Positions 32,629 through 42,074 of a DNA stretch of 49,654 nucleotides are shown one piece after another (the stretch's first letter is position 1; each line of letters starts with the position of its first letter). The position numbers and the translations under genes are program-made. The stretch lies in NCBI GenBank assembly GCA_900320795.1, contig ONTQ01000009.1:1-49654 (forward strand). Direction: 5' to 3'. Origin of the DNA: an uncultured Bacteroidales bacterium (lineage in GTDB: Bacteria; Bacteroidota; Bacteroidia; Bacteroidales; UBA932). The notes under the pieces were generated by a model. It was not told the DNA's origin, did no database searches, and saw only the letters and a list, made by a program, of their open reading frames with translations.

Positions 32629-35576
32629 TCAGTCTGCTTGTCGCCACCCTCCTGCCCCTCTGGCAGGACATTCAGACCACTTCGGTGAATGCCGAGACCC
32701 GGCGCACGGAAGTGGTGTACTTTGCCTCCCGTGCCGATGCCCTTTCAAAGGACTTCCGGGAAAGTGAGAACTACCTGAACCTGAACGGCGAATGGGAATT
32801 CAGATACTTTGACAACATCCTTCCGGCCGATGAAAAGCCCGCCTCCTGGGACAAGATCCAGGTGCCGGGGAACTGGGAAGTGCAGGGCTACGGAACGGCC
32901 ATTTACGTGAACATCCCCTACGATTTCTGTCCCAAGGATCCCGTTGCGGGCGTGCTCCCGCAGGAAATCCCGGGCGCCTGGTACCAGCGCAAGTTCACCG
33001 TTCCCGCCGCCTGGAAGGGACGCGAGGTGTACCTGAACCTCTGCGGCAGCAAGAGCGGAACCTATGTCTATGTGAACGGGCAGGAAGTGGGCTACAGCGA
33101 AGACTCCAAGAACCTGGCCCGCTTCCGCATCACCGACTGCCTGAAAGAGGGGGATAATACCCTGAACCTACGGATTTTCCGCTATACGCAAGGCTCCTTC
33201 CTGGAATGCCAGGATTTCTGGCGCATCTCCGGAGAGGAACGGGACGTGTACCTCTCCAGTGAGAAGAAAGACAGCGGGTTTGACTTCAGCGTGGTGTCCA
33301 CCCTCACCGAGGATCTGGGCACCGGCATTTTCTGCCTGAGGATGCGCTCATCGGCTCCCGTGGAAGTGGCATACGAGCTCCTGGACAAGGACGGCAGCAC
33401 CGTGGCCGACGCTTCCTTCGAGTTCAGCGGATTCATGCGGACGGTGACGGACAGCCTCCCCGGCGTACGGCAATGGAGCGCCGAAACACCCGAACTCTAT
33501 ACCCTCCTCCTGAAGGTAAACGGCGAATACACCCGCTTCCCGGTGGGTTTCCGCCGGCTGGAGATCAAGAAGGTCCCCGGGAAAAACGGAGAAGTCAGCG
33601 TGTTTCTGGTGAACGGGCAGCCGGTGAAGTTCAAGGGGGTGAACCTCCACGAGCACAATCCCTACACGGGCCACTATGTGACCCGCCGGAACATCCTGGA
33701 AGACCTCCTGCTGATGAAGCAGGCCAACATCAACGCCATCCGCACCTGCCATTATCCCCAGCCGCGGGAGTTCTACGAGCTCTGCGACTCGCTGGGCTTC
33801 TACGTATATGACGAGGCCAACATCGAATCCCACGGCCTGGGATACAACCTGGACCGAACCCTGGGCAACAAGCCCGAATGGTATCCCAAACACCTGGACC
33901 GTATCCTGAACATGTACCGCCGTACGGCCAACTATCCCTGCGTCACTCTGCTGTCCATGGGCAACGAAGCCGGAAACGGGGTCAATTTCTTCAACGCGTA
34001 CAAGGAGCTCAAGGCCTTGGAAGAAAGAGGCCAGAACCGGCCTGTGGTGTACGAAAGGGCCGATATGGACTGGAATACCGATCTCCTCGTGCCCCAGTAT
34101 CCCGGAGCCGAATGGTTCCGGCTCAAGGGCGAGCAGTACTCCGAGCGTCCGGTCTGCCCTTCCGAATACAGTCATGCCATGGGTAACTCCAACGGCTCCC
34201 TGGACTGGCAATGGGAGCAGATCTATTCCTACATACAGCTCCAGGGCGGTTTTATCTGGGACTGGGTGGATCAGGGGCTCTATGACCGGGAACGCGGCTG
34301 GACCTACGGCGGCGACTACGGCACCGACACCCCCTCCGACCAAAACTTCTGCTGCAACGGCCTGGTGAACCCGGACCGGGAGCCGCACCCCGCCTTCTAC
34401 GAGGTCAAGCACGTTTACCAGAACGTCTCCATCACGCCCGTAGATACGCTGGGAGGCGTTTTCTCCATCTTCAACCGCCATTATTTCACCGACCTTGGCC
34501 GATACAGGGTGCACTACTGGGTAGAACGGGACGGCAAGCGTCCCTTCTGGTGGCTGCGCCACAAACTTCATTTCCGGACTGCCCCCCAGACGGCCGAGGA
34601 GTTCCGGGTGAGACTCCCGCGCATGAAACGCGCCGGGCAGTACCGCATTTTCTTTGAAGTGCTGGAAGGCTCTGCCGTGGTGGCCTGCGATGAATATCTG
34701 CTGAAAGACACCTCCGTTCCCTTTGTGCATCAGGCCAAGGGAGACCTCACTTATACGGAAGGCGACACCCAGATTGTGGTGCGCGGAAAGAAAGTGGAAC
34801 TGGTCTTTGACAAATCCACCTGCAGCGTGAAATCCTGGCAGGTAAACGGGGCCGATGCGGTGCAGCCCGGCTTCGGCGTGCAGCCCAATTTCTGGCGGGC
34901 TCCCACTGACAATGACTATGGGAACAGCGCTCAGAAGCGCCTGCGGCAGTTCCACGCATTCCCTGTCCCGGCCCATGTCCTGACCCGGAAGAACGAGGAC
35001 GGCTCCGTGGTGATTGCCGTGAAGGGCAGCGGCGTCCGCGCCGACGAGAAATGGACCGTATTTCCCGACGGCAGCCTCAAGGTAGATGTCACCACCGCCC
35101 CCGCCGGAGAAGCGATGGAAATCCCGCGCCTGGGCCTCCGCTTCCGCGTGCTTGACGATGCCTTTTCCTACTTCGGCAAAGGCCCGGTGGAGAATTACTG
35201 GGACCGTGCCAGCGGAGCCTCCAAACGGATCTGGAAGTCTTCGGCCCGGGAGGAATACTTCCCCTATGTACGGCCGCAGGAGACCGGTCACCATACCGGA
35301 ACCTCATGGCTGAAGATTGGCGCCCTGACCGTCCGGAGCACGGGTGAGTTCGAGTTCAACGCCCTCCGCCAGACGGTGGAAGACCTGGACGGCGGCATCA
35401 CCAAGGGCCAGACGCATATCTGCGACGTGCCGGTACGGGATTTTACCGAAGTCTGCATCGATTACAAAATGACCGGCGTAGGCGGTTACGACAGCTGGGG
35501 CGCCCGTCCCGAAAAAGCCCGGACCCTCTGGGCCGATGAGAGTTACACCTATAGTTTTACCCTTGTCTATGAATAG
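32625..35576 (+). CDS. Beta-galactosidase, GH2 (LacZ type)
   Basis: 983 residues, a LacZ-type length. The N-terminus is a likely signal sequence (MISLLVATLLPLWQ). The sugar-binding domain holds NLNGEWEFRYFD. The catalytic barrel has KGVNLHEHNPYTGHYV, acid/base E448 in GNEAGNG and nucleophile E514 in SEYSHAMGNS. The C-terminal beta-galactosidase small-chain domain carries FSYFGKGPVENYWDR and YVRPQETGHHTGTSW. It removes terminal beta-galactose. It overlaps the GH3 stop by ATGA and the GH29 start by 8 bases. With GH29 and GH130 it fits trimming of host N-glycans or a galactosylated plant glycan. Confidence 0.93.
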   Translation: MISLLVATLLPLWQDIQTTSVNAETRRTEVVYFASRADALSKDFRESENYLNLNGEWEFRYFDNILPADEKPASWDKIQVPGNWEVQGYGTAIYVNIPYDFCPKDPVAGVLPQEIPGAWYQRKFTVPAAWKGREVYLNLCGSKSGTYVYVNGQEVGYSEDSKNLARFRITDCLKEGDNTLNLRIFRYTQGSFLECQDFWRISGEERDVYLSSEKKDSGFDFSVVSTLTEDLGTGIFCLRMRSSAPVEVAYELLDKDGSTVADASFEFSGFMRTVTDSLPGVRQWSAETPELYTLLLKVNGEYTRFPVGFRRLEIKKVPGKNGEVSVFLVNGQPVKFKGVNLHEHNPYTGHYVTRRNILEDLLLMKQANINAIRTCHYPQPREFYELCDSLGFYVYDEANIESHGLGYNLDRTLGNKPEWYPKHLDRILNMYRRTANYPCVTLLSMGNEAGNGVNFFNAYKELKALEERGQNRPVVYERADMDWNTDLLVPQYPGAEWFRLKGEQYSERPVCPSEYSHAMGNSNGSLDWQWEQIYSYIQLQGGFIWDWVDQGLYDRERGWTYGGDYGTDTPSDQNFCCNGLVNPDREPHPAFYEVKHVYQNVSITPVDTLGGVFSIFNRHYFTDLGRYRVHYWVERDGKRPFWWLRHKLHFRTAPQTAEEFRVRLPRMKRAGQYRIFFEVLEGSAVVACDEYLLKDTSVPFVHQAKGDLTYTEGDTQIVVRGKKVELVFDKSTCSVKSWQVNGADAVQPGFGVQPNFWRAPTDNDYGNSAQKRLRQFHAFPVPAHVLTRKNEDGSVVIAVKGSGVRADEKWTVFPDGSLKVDVTTAPAGEAMEIPRLGLRFRVLDDAFSYFGKGPVENYWDRASGASKRIWKSSAREEYFPYVRPQETGHHTGTSWLKIGALTVRSTGEFEFNALRQTVEDLDGGITKGQTHICDVPVRDFTEVCIDYKMTGVGGYDSWGARPEKARTLWADESYTYSFTLVYE

Positions 35577-36894
35577 AACCCTTGTCCTCGCGGCAGCGGC
35601 CGCCCTTCTGGCCGCAGCCTGCACCGAAAAGCCCTACGGGGCCGTTCCCTCCCCGCAGCAACTGGAATGGCAGCGCATGGAAATGAATATGTTCTGCCAC
35701 TTCGGCCCCAACACCTTCACGGGCGCCGAATGGGGCGACGGAACGGAGGCCGAAGACCTCTTCAACCCTACGGACCTGGACTGCCGCCAATGGGTGCGCA
35801 CCGCCAAGGCCGCCGGCTTCAAGGGCATCATCATTACCGCCAAGCACCACGACGGCTTCTGCCTGTGGCCCAGCCCCGTATCGGCCCATACCGTGCGGGA
35901 GAGTTCCTGGCGGAACGGGCAGGGAGACGTGCTGAAGGAACTGTCCGAGGCTTGCGCCGAGGAAGGTATCAAGTTCGGCGTCTATATCTCGCCCTGGGAC
36001 CGGAATGACCCCCACTACGGCTCACCGGAGTACAACGACGTGTTTGTCAAAACCCTGGAAAGCGTGCTTGGAGGCGCCTACGGGCCGGTTTTCGAGCAGT
36101 GGTTTGACGGGGCCAACGGGGAAGGGCCCAACGGAAAGAAGCAGGTCTATGACTGGCCGCTGTTCAACGGGACGGTATTCAAGAACCAACCCGATGCCGT
36201 CATTTTCAGCGATGTGGGTCCGGGCTGCCGCTGGGTGGGCAATGAGGAAGGCCACGCCGGCCGCACCAACTGGGGCACGCTGAATACTGAGGGCTTTACC
36301 CCCGGAAAGGGCGGTCCGAGCGGGAAGTCGCTCAATGAGGGAGACCGGGACGGCAACGCCTGGATTCCGGCCGAGACGGATGTATCCATCCGCCCGGGCT
36401 GGTTCTGGAAGGAGTCCGAGAACGACAAGGTGAAAAGCGTACAGCAACTGCTGAAAATCTACTACGAGAGCGTGGGACGCAATTCCCTGCTGCTGCTGAA
36501 TGTGCCGCCGGATACGCGCGGCCATATCCACGAGACAGACTCCGTGCGCCTGATGGAACTGCGCGCCGCCCTGGACCGGATTTTCTCCCGGGACCTCTCC
36601 GGAAAGGTGAGCCGGAAAGGCAATACCTGGACGGTGGAGGCCAAGGGGCCGTTCAACCGCCTGGTGCTGCAGGAGGACATCGCGAAGGGCCAGCGCATCG
36701 CCGCCTTCACGGTAGAGGCCCTCACGGCCGATGGCTGGGCCCCGCTGGCCAGCGAGACCACGGTGGGCTGCAAGCGCATCGTCCTGCTCTCGGAATGCGA
36801 GGCTTCCCGAATCCGGATTACAGTGACGGAATCCCTGGCCAAGCCACTCCTTTGCGGCATCGGCCTGTTTAATGATGATATTTATCATGAGTAA
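35569..36894 (+). CDS. Alpha-L-fucosidase, GH29, lipoprotein
   Basis: 441 residues from the ATG at 35569, which gives a good lipoprotein signal (MNRTLVLAAAAALLAAAC). GH29 motifs are clear: MNMFCHFGPNTFTGAEWGDG, IITAKHHDGFCLWPS, FGVYISPWDRN, and nucleophile D180 in EQWFDGANGEGP. The C-terminal beta domain starts near 340. It removes alpha-linked fucose. The start lies inside the GH2 gene's end (8-base overlap), and the patatin start lies inside its own end, so translation is likely coupled along the cluster. Confidence 0.93.
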   Translation: MNRTLVLAAAAALLAAACTEKPYGAVPSPQQLEWQRMEMNMFCHFGPNTFTGAEWGDGTEAEDLFNPTDLDCRQWVRTAKAAGFKGIIITAKHHDGFCLWPSPVSAHTVRESSWRNGQGDVLKELSEACAEEGIKFGVYISPWDRNDPHYGSPEYNDVFVKTLESVLGGAYGPVFEQWFDGANGEGPNGKKQVYDWPLFNGTVFKNQPDAVIFSDVGPGCRWVGNEEGHAGRTNWGTLNTEGFTPGKGGPSGKSLNEGDRDGNAWIPAETDVSIRPGWFWKESENDKVKSVQQLLKIYYESVGRNSLLLLNVPPDTRGHIHETDSVRLMELRAALDRIFSRDLSGKVSRKGNTWTVEAKGPFNRLVLQEDIAKGQRIAAFTVEALTADGWAPLASETTVGCKRIVLLSECEASRIRITVTESLAKPLLCGIGLFNDDIYHE

Positions 36895-37804
36895 AAAGAA
36901 AAAGAATGTAGCCCTGGCGCTTGCGAGCGGCGGTCCGCGGGGCTTTGCCTATATCGGGGCCATCGAGGAACTGCTTGAGCGCGGGTACAAGATTACGTCC
37001 ATCGCCGGCACCAGCGCCGGTTCGCTGGTGGGCGGCATCTACGCGGCCGGCGGGCTGGACGCCTTCAAGGAATGGCTCTTCGGCCTGGACCCGATGGATG
37101 TGGTGACGCTGATGGACTTCTCCCTGAGCAAAAACTATCTGGTGAAGGGCGAGCGGGTGATGAACGCCATCAAGGAACGGGTTCCGGAAGTGAATATCGA
37201 AGACCTCCCCATCCCGTTCACGGCCATCGCCACGGACCTCTTTACCGGAGAGGAAGTGATTTTCCGGGAAGGGCCGCTGTTCGAAGCCATCCGGGCTTCC
37301 ATCTCCATTCCGTCCATGTTCAAGCCGGCCGAAGTGAACGGCCGCACGCTGGTGGACGGCGGGATGGTGAACACCTTCCCCCTCAACCGCGTGCAGCGCA
37401 CCCCCGGTGACATCCTGGTGGGTTTCAATGTGAACCAGATCGACGCCGCCACCATCCAGGGCTTCCTGGACAGCCGCGCCGCCCTCAACGAAGGAAAGGC
37501 CGACAAGCCTCTCCTCCAACGCATCCAGACCTCGCTGCAGGAGTTCCGCCTGGTGGCCGACGGCAAGGAAGAGCACCTGCCGGTGTCGGCCAGCGACAAC
37601 TACTTCAAGATTCTCCAGCGCAGTTTCGGCATCATGAACTGCACCATCGCCCGGATGGGCATCGAACTCACCAAGCCGGACATCCTGGTGGATCTTCCCT
37701 TTGACACCTACCACGGCGTGTACGGGTATTCGCACGCCGAGGAAATTGCCGGGGTGGGACGCTCGCTCATGGCCGAGGCCCTGGACCGTTACGAGCATGC
37801 CTAA
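36887..37804 (+). CDS. Patatin-like phospholipase (RssA-like)
   Basis: 305 residues from ATG 36887 (MSKKKKNVALALASGG). The oxyanion loop is SGGPRGFAYIG, the serine hydrolase motif is GTSAGS, and the catalytic aspartate is in LVDGGMVN. The family hydrolyses acyl ester bonds of lipids. No signal peptide is seen, so it is probably cytoplasmic or membrane-peripheral. It overlaps GH29 upstream by 8 bases and the LacI-type gene downstream by 8 bases. Why a lipase sits inside a glycosidase cluster is not clear; it may be a passenger of the operon. Confidence 0.88.
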   Translation: MSKKKKNVALALASGGPRGFAYIGAIEELLERGYKITSIAGTSAGSLVGGIYAAGGLDAFKEWLFGLDPMDVVTLMDFSLSKNYLVKGERVMNAIKERVPEVNIEDLPIPFTAIATDLFTGEEVIFREGPLFEAIRASISIPSMFKPAEVNGRTLVDGGMVNTFPLNRVQRTPGDILVGFNVNQIDAATIQGFLDSRAALNEGKADKPLLQRIQTSLQEFRLVADGKEEHLPVSASDNYFKILQRSFGIMNCTIARMGIELTKPDILVDLPFDTYHGVYGYSHAEEIAGVGRSLMAEALDRYEHA

Positions 37805-38366
37805 GACCGTAACCATCAAGGATATTGCGAAAGAAGCCGGTGTCTCCGTGGCGCTGGTCTCCTTCGTGATGAACAACCGCCTGGAGGCCAACGGAAAGCC
37901 GAAGTACCGCGTGGGCGAAAGCACCCGGCAGCACATCCTGGAGGTGGCGCGCCGGATGAATTACCGCCCGGTGGCGAAGGTGCTCCGCCGGGAACTCCGC
38001 CAACGGGTAGTGGGCGTCATCCTGCCGGATGCATCGGCCCCTTATTACGGGCAGTTCGCAGCACGGCTGGAGAAACTGACCCTGCCGGAAGGCTGCACCC
38101 TGCTGTTCGGGTATTCACAGGAAGACCCGGTGCGTTTCGAGCGCCTGTCCGACCTTTTCCTCAGCCGGAAGGTGGATGCCCTGGTGGTGGTCCCCATCCC
38201 CGAAGAAAAGGAGTCGCTGGAGGACATCCGCCGCTCCGGCCTGCCCTGTGTGGTGCCGGTGCGGGAAGAGGATCCCCTGTCGGCCGCAGCCGAATGTGCC
38301 AGCCGCCTCCTGCGGCTCCTGCAAGAACAAGACAATATTATAGTAATCAATAATTTATCGAGATGA
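37797..38366 (+). CDS. Short LacI-family transcriptional regulator (about half length)
   Basis: 189 residues from ATG 37797; full-length LacI proteins have about 330-340. The helix-turn-helix ([23 protein letters not shown]) and hinge helix region ([21 protein letters not shown]) are intact. The first half of the sugar-binding domain follows ([37 protein letters not shown]). It then stops at [25 protein letters not shown], before the second subdomain. The TGA overlaps the GH130 ATG as ATGA, so the coupling is kept. It may be a naturally shortened repressor or a deletion. A palindrome at 28268-28283 is a candidate target. Confidence 0.8.
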   Translation: MPKTVTIKDIAKEAGVSVALVSFVMNNRLEANGKPKYRVGESTRQHILEVARRMNYRPVAKVLRRELRQRVVGVILPDASAPYYGQFAARLEKLTLPEGCTLLFGYSQEDPVRFERLSDLFLSRKVDALVVVPIPEEKESLEDIRRSGLPCVVPVREEDPLSAAAECASRLLRLLQEQDNIIVINNLSR

Positions 38367-39361
38367 ATAATCTGAAAATTATGGGCTCCGCCCTCCCGAA
38401 CATTCCCTGGGAAGACAGGCCGGCCGGCTCCAGTGCCCCCCTCTGGCGCTACTCCCAGAATCCGGTGATCCCCCGCGACCTGCTGCCGGACTCCAACAGC
38501 ATTTTCAACAGTGCCGTGGTGCCGTTCAAGGACGGCTTCGCCGGCGTCTTCCGCTGTGACGATACCAACCGCCGCATGGCCCTCCACGTGGGCTTCTCCA
38601 AGGACGGAGTGCACTGGGACATCAAGCCCGAAGTGCTCCGTTTCACCGGGGCCGATCCCGAAGTGGCCGAATGGGTGTATGGTTACGACCCGCGCGTCAC
38701 ATTGCTGGACGGCAAGTACTGGGTCAGCTGGTGCAACGGCTATCACGGCCCCACCATCGGCCTGGCCTGGACTGCCGATTTCGAGACGTTCCACCAGGTG
38801 GAGAACGCCTTCCTCCCCTATAACCGCAACGGCGTGCTGTTCCCCCGCAAGATCGGCGGCAGGTATGCCATGCTGTCCCGCCCTTCGGATACGGGCCACA
38901 CCGCCTTCGGCGATATCTTCTACAGCGAGTCTCCCGACATGGAGTTCTGGGGGCATCACCGCCACGTCATGGCACCCGCTCCGTTTGAGGTGAGCGCCTG
39001 GCAGTGCATGAAGATAGGAGCCGGTCCCATCCCCATCGAAACGTCCGAGGGATGGTTGCTGCTGTACCACGGCGTGCTGCGCAGTTGCAACGGCTATGTG
39101 TATAGTTTCGGCAGCGCCCTGCTGGATTTGGACCAACCCTGGAAAGTCCTGGCCCGCAGCGGTCCCTACCTGCTCTCGCCGCAGACTCCGTACGAGTGCA
39201 TGGGAGACGTGCCCAACGTGACTTTCCCCTGCGCTGCCCTCACCGACAGCGCCACCGGCCGCATGGCCGTCTATTACGGCTGCGCCGACACCGTCACCGG
39301 CCTCGCCTTCGGATACATCGGAGAAATCATCGACTGGACCAAACGCACCAGCATCGTGTAG
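38363..39361 (+). CDS. GH130 beta-mannoside phosphorylase or hydrolase
   Basis: 332 residues with no signal peptide, hence cytoplasmic. The five-bladed propeller repeats are visible: [19 protein letters not shown] with [67 protein letters not shown] and [19 protein letters not shown]. Many GH130 enzymes phosphorolyse beta-1,4-mannosyl bonds, for example Man-GlcNAc from the N-glycan core; some are hydrolases. It ends the coupled run that begins at rnr. A GC-rich hairpin (39380-39410) and a REP-like repeat follow. Confidence 0.9.
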   Translation: MNNLKIMGSALPNIPWEDRPAGSSAPLWRYSQNPVIPRDLLPDSNSIFNSAVVPFKDGFAGVFRCDDTNRRMALHVGFSKDGVHWDIKPEVLRFTGADPEVAEWVYGYDPRVTLLDGKYWVSWCNGYHGPTIGLAWTADFETFHQVENAFLPYNRNGVLFPRKIGGRYAMLSRPSDTGHTAFGDIFYSESPDMEFWGHHRHVMAPAPFEVSAWQCMKIGAGPIPIETSEGWLLLYHGVLRSCNGYVYSFGSALLDLDQPWKVLARSGPYLLSPQTPYECMGDVPNVTFPCAALTDSATGRMAVYYGCADTVTGLAFGYIGEIIDWTKRTSIV

Positions 39362-39379
39362 TTTCCAGTGGCGTGCGAT

Positions 39380-39410
39380 AGCCCCCTGGCAAAGTTCCGC
39401 CCGGGGGGCT
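39380..39410 (+). terminator. GC-rich hairpin after the GH130 gene
   Basis: AGCCCCC (39380-39386) pairs with GGGGGCT (39404-39410). No T run follows, so it is a weak terminator or a processing hairpin. Confidence 0.4.
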
Positions 39411-39424
39411 CCCCGCATCAACGA

Positions 39425-39474
39425 CCGCCTCGACACCAAATCGCCCCTGGAGTGCATTCTACGTGTCGAGGCGG
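39425..39474 (-). repeat. RAYT-linked inverted repeat, copy a
   Basis: Perfect 12-base arms CCGCCTCGACAC (39425-39436) and GTGTCGAGGCGG (39463-39474) flank 26 bases. On the minus strand the spacer starts GTAGAATGCACTCC and ends near GGGGCGATTTG. It lies between the convergent 3' ends of GH130 and the DUF262 gene. Confidence 0.85.
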
Positions 39475-39481
39475 ACGGCCT

Positions 39482-40654
39482 TTATCGATTCCCTTTGGTT
39501 CGATTGTGGGTTTTGCAGAGCATCTGGCAGTTTTCGATATCGGTGGGACCGTTCTTGCTCCAGGCTGTTACGTGGTCGGCGTCCATTTCGGCCAGTTTCC
39601 AAATGCGGGTACGATTGGCATCGTGGCCGATGGCGCACAGCGGGCAATTGGAAATGCCCTTCTTCTCTGCATCCGTGGTCTGTCGGGCATATACCGTTTT
39701 CTTCGTAGGCTCGTCAAAGACACGGACATTGAGAAGACGAGGCTCCTGGCAATCTCCCAGGATGTACTCAAAAATGCCCTTCTTCTCTTTGACATAGAAG
39801 TTTTCGTAGAGTTCTCTGACTTTCGCGGCAACGGCAGCCGGATCATACCCTCTCTTATGATATTTTTCATATAGGTCTCCCCACTTGAGGCCACACATCT
39901 CTTTCTCTGGCTGAATATCAAATACAGATGTAATCCAATCGATTACGGAATTGAAATAGGCTTTGAGTTCGGTGATGTCCGAGTTGTACCGGTGCGTGGC
40001 CATGTAGTCTTCCGTGTGCCCCTTGCTCACCCAGTCCAGGGCTGCAGCCAGATAATCCTGTCGCTTGGCCGTTCCCGGGATAAAACAACTCCATTTGTTG
40101 ATATTGGTATTATTGGAATTGGAGAACTCTTCTTTCGCCTTGGTGATGAAAGGACCGGAATAAACGGCATTGAGTGTCTCTTGCAAGTTGAGGGGAATTC
40201 CCACGATATTAATCGTCCGGAACCAGTCTTTGATTTCCGGCTCAGTTCCCTCGCAGACATAAATCAGCAGCGGAGTATCCAAAAATGTCTTTTGTTCCTC
40301 CGGATTCAATGACGTGAAATACCAGGGACGTCCATTCTCATCAATCCAAGCAAATTTCTCCGTAATGAATCGGCCCAGGGAAGTGATTCGTTGCTGTCCG
40401 TCCAACACTTCATAGTGGTCTTCACCCACCTTGGAGAAGTAGATGAGTCCCAGCGGATAACCGTTCCTTACAGACCGGATTACATCCACCTCTTTTTTCC
40501 CTCCGTTCTCGGCATACAGATAGTGCCGCTGGAATTCCGGCTGGATGGTCAAACGACCGGAAAGCCCATACAGGCCTTTGCCTTCGTATTCGTTGTACTG
40601 GAACCCCTTGCATATATCGCCGATGGTCCATTCGTTTACAAGACGTGCAATCAT
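39482..40654 (-). CDS. DUF262-HNH endonuclease-like protein
   Basis: 390 residues. The N-terminal DUF262 (ParB/Srx-like) domain has FQRHYL at 41-46 and DGQQRITSLGRF at 85-96. The C-terminal HNH nuclease has CPLC at about 340, DADHVTAWSKNG and CQMLCKTHNRTKGN. DUF262-HNH proteins include the modification-dependent GmrSD-type nucleases and partners of phage-defence methyltransferases. It follows the EcoRI-type methyltransferase gene by 33 bases, so the two make a restriction-modification-like pair. The region is visibly lower in GC than its neighbours, suggesting transfer. The two-domain reading is confident; the cutting rule is not. Confidence 0.87.
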   Translation of the reverse strand: MIARLVNEWTIGDICKGFQYNEYEGKGLYGLSGRLTIQPEFQRHYLYAENGGKKEVDVIRSVRNGYPLGLIYFSKVGEDHYEVLDGQQRITSLGRFITEKFAWIDENGRPWYFTSLNPEEQKTFLDTPLLIYVCEGTEPEIKDWFRTINIVGIPLNLQETLNAVYSGPFITKAKEEFSNSNNTNINKWSCFIPGTAKRQDYLAAALDWVSKGHTEDYMATHRYNSDITELKAYFNSVIDWITSVFDIQPEKEMCGLKWGDLYEKYHKRGYDPAAVAAKVRELYENFYVKEKKGIFEYILGDCQEPRLLNVRVFDEPTKKTVYARQTTDAEKKGISNCPLCAIGHDANRTRIWKLAEMDADHVTAWSKNGPTDIENCQMLCKTHNRTKGNR

Positions 40655-40687
40655 AATTGTTGTGATTTTACTGACAAACAGTTGATT

Positions 40688-41821
40688 TCATTGTTTTTTA
40701 CGAATTATAACCCGTTTATACTTGGCTATTCGGTTTACAACCGGCCCTGTCGTCAATCCCGGAATCTTCATGAAACGCACGTCGCTTCCGCAGATTAATG
40801 CAGGATAAGTTTTGGAAACTTCCGGTTCAAAGTTTCCAAATAAACCGACGATTTCAAATTGCTCCGGACAGTATTTATCCAAAAACGTAATCGGAACACC
40901 CATGGCGTCATTATAATCACTCGGAATAGCATCCGTATAGCCAATGTCAATGGCATCGTAATTATCGTACTTTAAGTATCCGTATTCTTTGATGTCTTTA
41001 TGCTTTCCAAAACGCTTATTGTCTGACATTGACATCAACTGCATAGGTTGATGCCTCCGACCGTGGTCCAGGTTAGTAAACCAACAGGAATTACCCAAAC
41101 GAGTATAGTCTCCCGTATAGCCAAGTTTCTGGGCTTTCGCTTTGTCCTTCGGATCGACTTCCGTCCCTTTCGGAACTCCGAATACCATATCGGACATAAA
41201 ACCTGTTGCACCAAGCCAAATACGATTCTCGCGAATTAACGAGAATATTTCCCGATAAGTGATTGCGTTGATGTTACCAATGATCAGCATGTCCTTTTCA
41301 GATGAAACTATCCACGCGACAAACTCCCGGAACAGAGAAAATGGCGGATTTGTTATGATGATATCGGCCTGGTCCCTCAAAGCGCAAACCTCCGGGCTGC
41401 GAAAATCGCCGTCCCCTTCCAGATAGTGCCACTCCAGGTCGTCGATGTCAATGCGGCCGCTGCCGTCTGCATCCCGGTTCAACTCGAAAATCTTCCCGTT
41501 GATACGGGTTTTGTCGGCATCGAAGATGGGACTGTCCATTTCGAACAGGGTAGGTTCATAGTTCTTGTATTTCTTGCTTTCAACGGCATAGGATGTGCTG
41601 ATGAGGCGTTTAAGCCCCAAGCGCTCGAAGTTCTGGGCAAAGAAGCGGGTAAAATTACTCCACTCCGGATCATCGCACGGAAGAAGCACCGTCTTGTCTC
41701 GGAAAGTGTTAGGATTGTACTCCAGATAGGCATTGATCTCCTTCTGGATGTCGGCATATTGAGTATAAAACTCATCATTCTTGGCAGCCTTCGCGGCACC
41801 AAGATTACTGTTATTAGCCAT
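40688..41821 (-). CDS. EcoRI-family adenine-specific DNA methyltransferase
   Basis: 377 residues from ATG 41821; a GTG at 41875 is in frame but lies at the end of the terminator's T run. It starts NNSNLGAAKAAKNDEFYTQY, as in EcoRI-type methyltransferases. It has VLLPCDDPEWSNFTRF at 45-60 and the catalytic NPPF at 158-161 (ITNPPFSLFREF). It would transfer a methyl group from SAM to adenine N6. Whether it reads GAATTC is unknown. It precedes the DUF262-HNH gene, probably as modification partner. Its 5' leader holds a long rod-like fold and an intrinsic terminator (41876-42015), so expression may be attenuated. GC is visibly below the flanking DNA. Confidence 0.88.
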   Translation of the reverse strand: MANNSNLGAAKAAKNDEFYTQYADIQKEINAYLEYNPNTFRDKTVLLPCDDPEWSNFTRFFAQNFERLGLKRLISTSYAVESKKYKNYEPTLFEMDSPIFDADKTRINGKIFELNRDADGSGRIDIDDLEWHYLEGDGDFRSPEVCALRDQADIIITNPPFSLFREFVAWIVSSEKDMLIIGNINAITYREIFSLIRENRIWLGATGFMSDMVFGVPKGTEVDPKDKAKAQKLGYTGDYTRLGNSCWFTNLDHGRRHQPMQLMSMSDNKRFGKHKDIKEYGYLKYDNYDAIDIGYTDAIPSDYNDAMGVPITFLDKYCPEQFEIVGLFGNFEPEVSKTYPALICGSDVRFMKIPGLTTGPVVNRIAKYKRVIIRKKQ

Positions 41822-41875
41822 AAGCTGCGCTCTTATGGCATTTGCCGGCTTATCCGGACGGGCTGGCCAGGGCAC

Positions 41876-41907
41876 AAAAAAGGGCGCAGACTTAACTATC
41901 TACGCCC
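41876..41907 (-). terminator. Intrinsic terminator inside the methyltransferase leader
   Basis: On the minus strand GGGCG pairs with CGCCC and AGA with TCT, with one mismatch and an 8-base loop, followed by six T. It lies upstream of the methyltransferase ATG. Its first arm shares 41904-41907 with the closing stem of the rod-like fold, so the two structures compete. Confidence 0.7.
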
Positions 41908-42015
41908 TGAGGCCCTAGGAAGCCCGTAACACTAGATAAGTCAAGCCTACGCCAACGCGCAGGCATTCACTGACTCATCCGGTGTGTTACATTGAAATTT
42001 CCTAGGTTTCAGGGC
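41904..42015 (-). ncRNA. Long rod-like predicted RNA (leader or small RNA)
   Basis: Five nested stems line up. GCCCTGA (41904-41910) pairs with TCAGGGC (42009-42015). CCTAGGAA (41914-41921) pairs with TTCCTAGG (41999-42006). GTAACAC (41926-41932) pairs with GTGTTAC (41984-41990). GATAAGTCA (41935-41943) pairs with TGACTCATC (41971-41979) with one mismatch. GCCT-A-CGC (41945-41952) pairs with GCG-C-AGGC (41957-41964) around loop CAAC. A -7 box lies upstream on the minus strand (42075-42082), and the terminator overlaps the closing stem. I recognise no known RNA class. Confidence 0.6.
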
Positions 42016-42074
42016 AACCGAATAAATAGCAAATGCTATATCAAAAATATGTCTCCTTCATCGCGAAGGTGAAA

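Noticed and set aside
33348-35294. Long open frame on the minus strand opposite GH2
   Set aside because: It is a mirror frame of a clear GH2 beta-galactosidase and has no domain of its own.
41889-42015. Possible integron attC site (ACTTAAC resembles the R-box pattern)
   Set aside because: No matching GTTRRRY box lies at the other end, and no integrase or cassette array is present.
41876-42015. Known riboswitch (for example SAM-I) or 6S RNA
   Set aside because: None of the conserved cores I know is present, and the fold is a plain rod with small internal loops.
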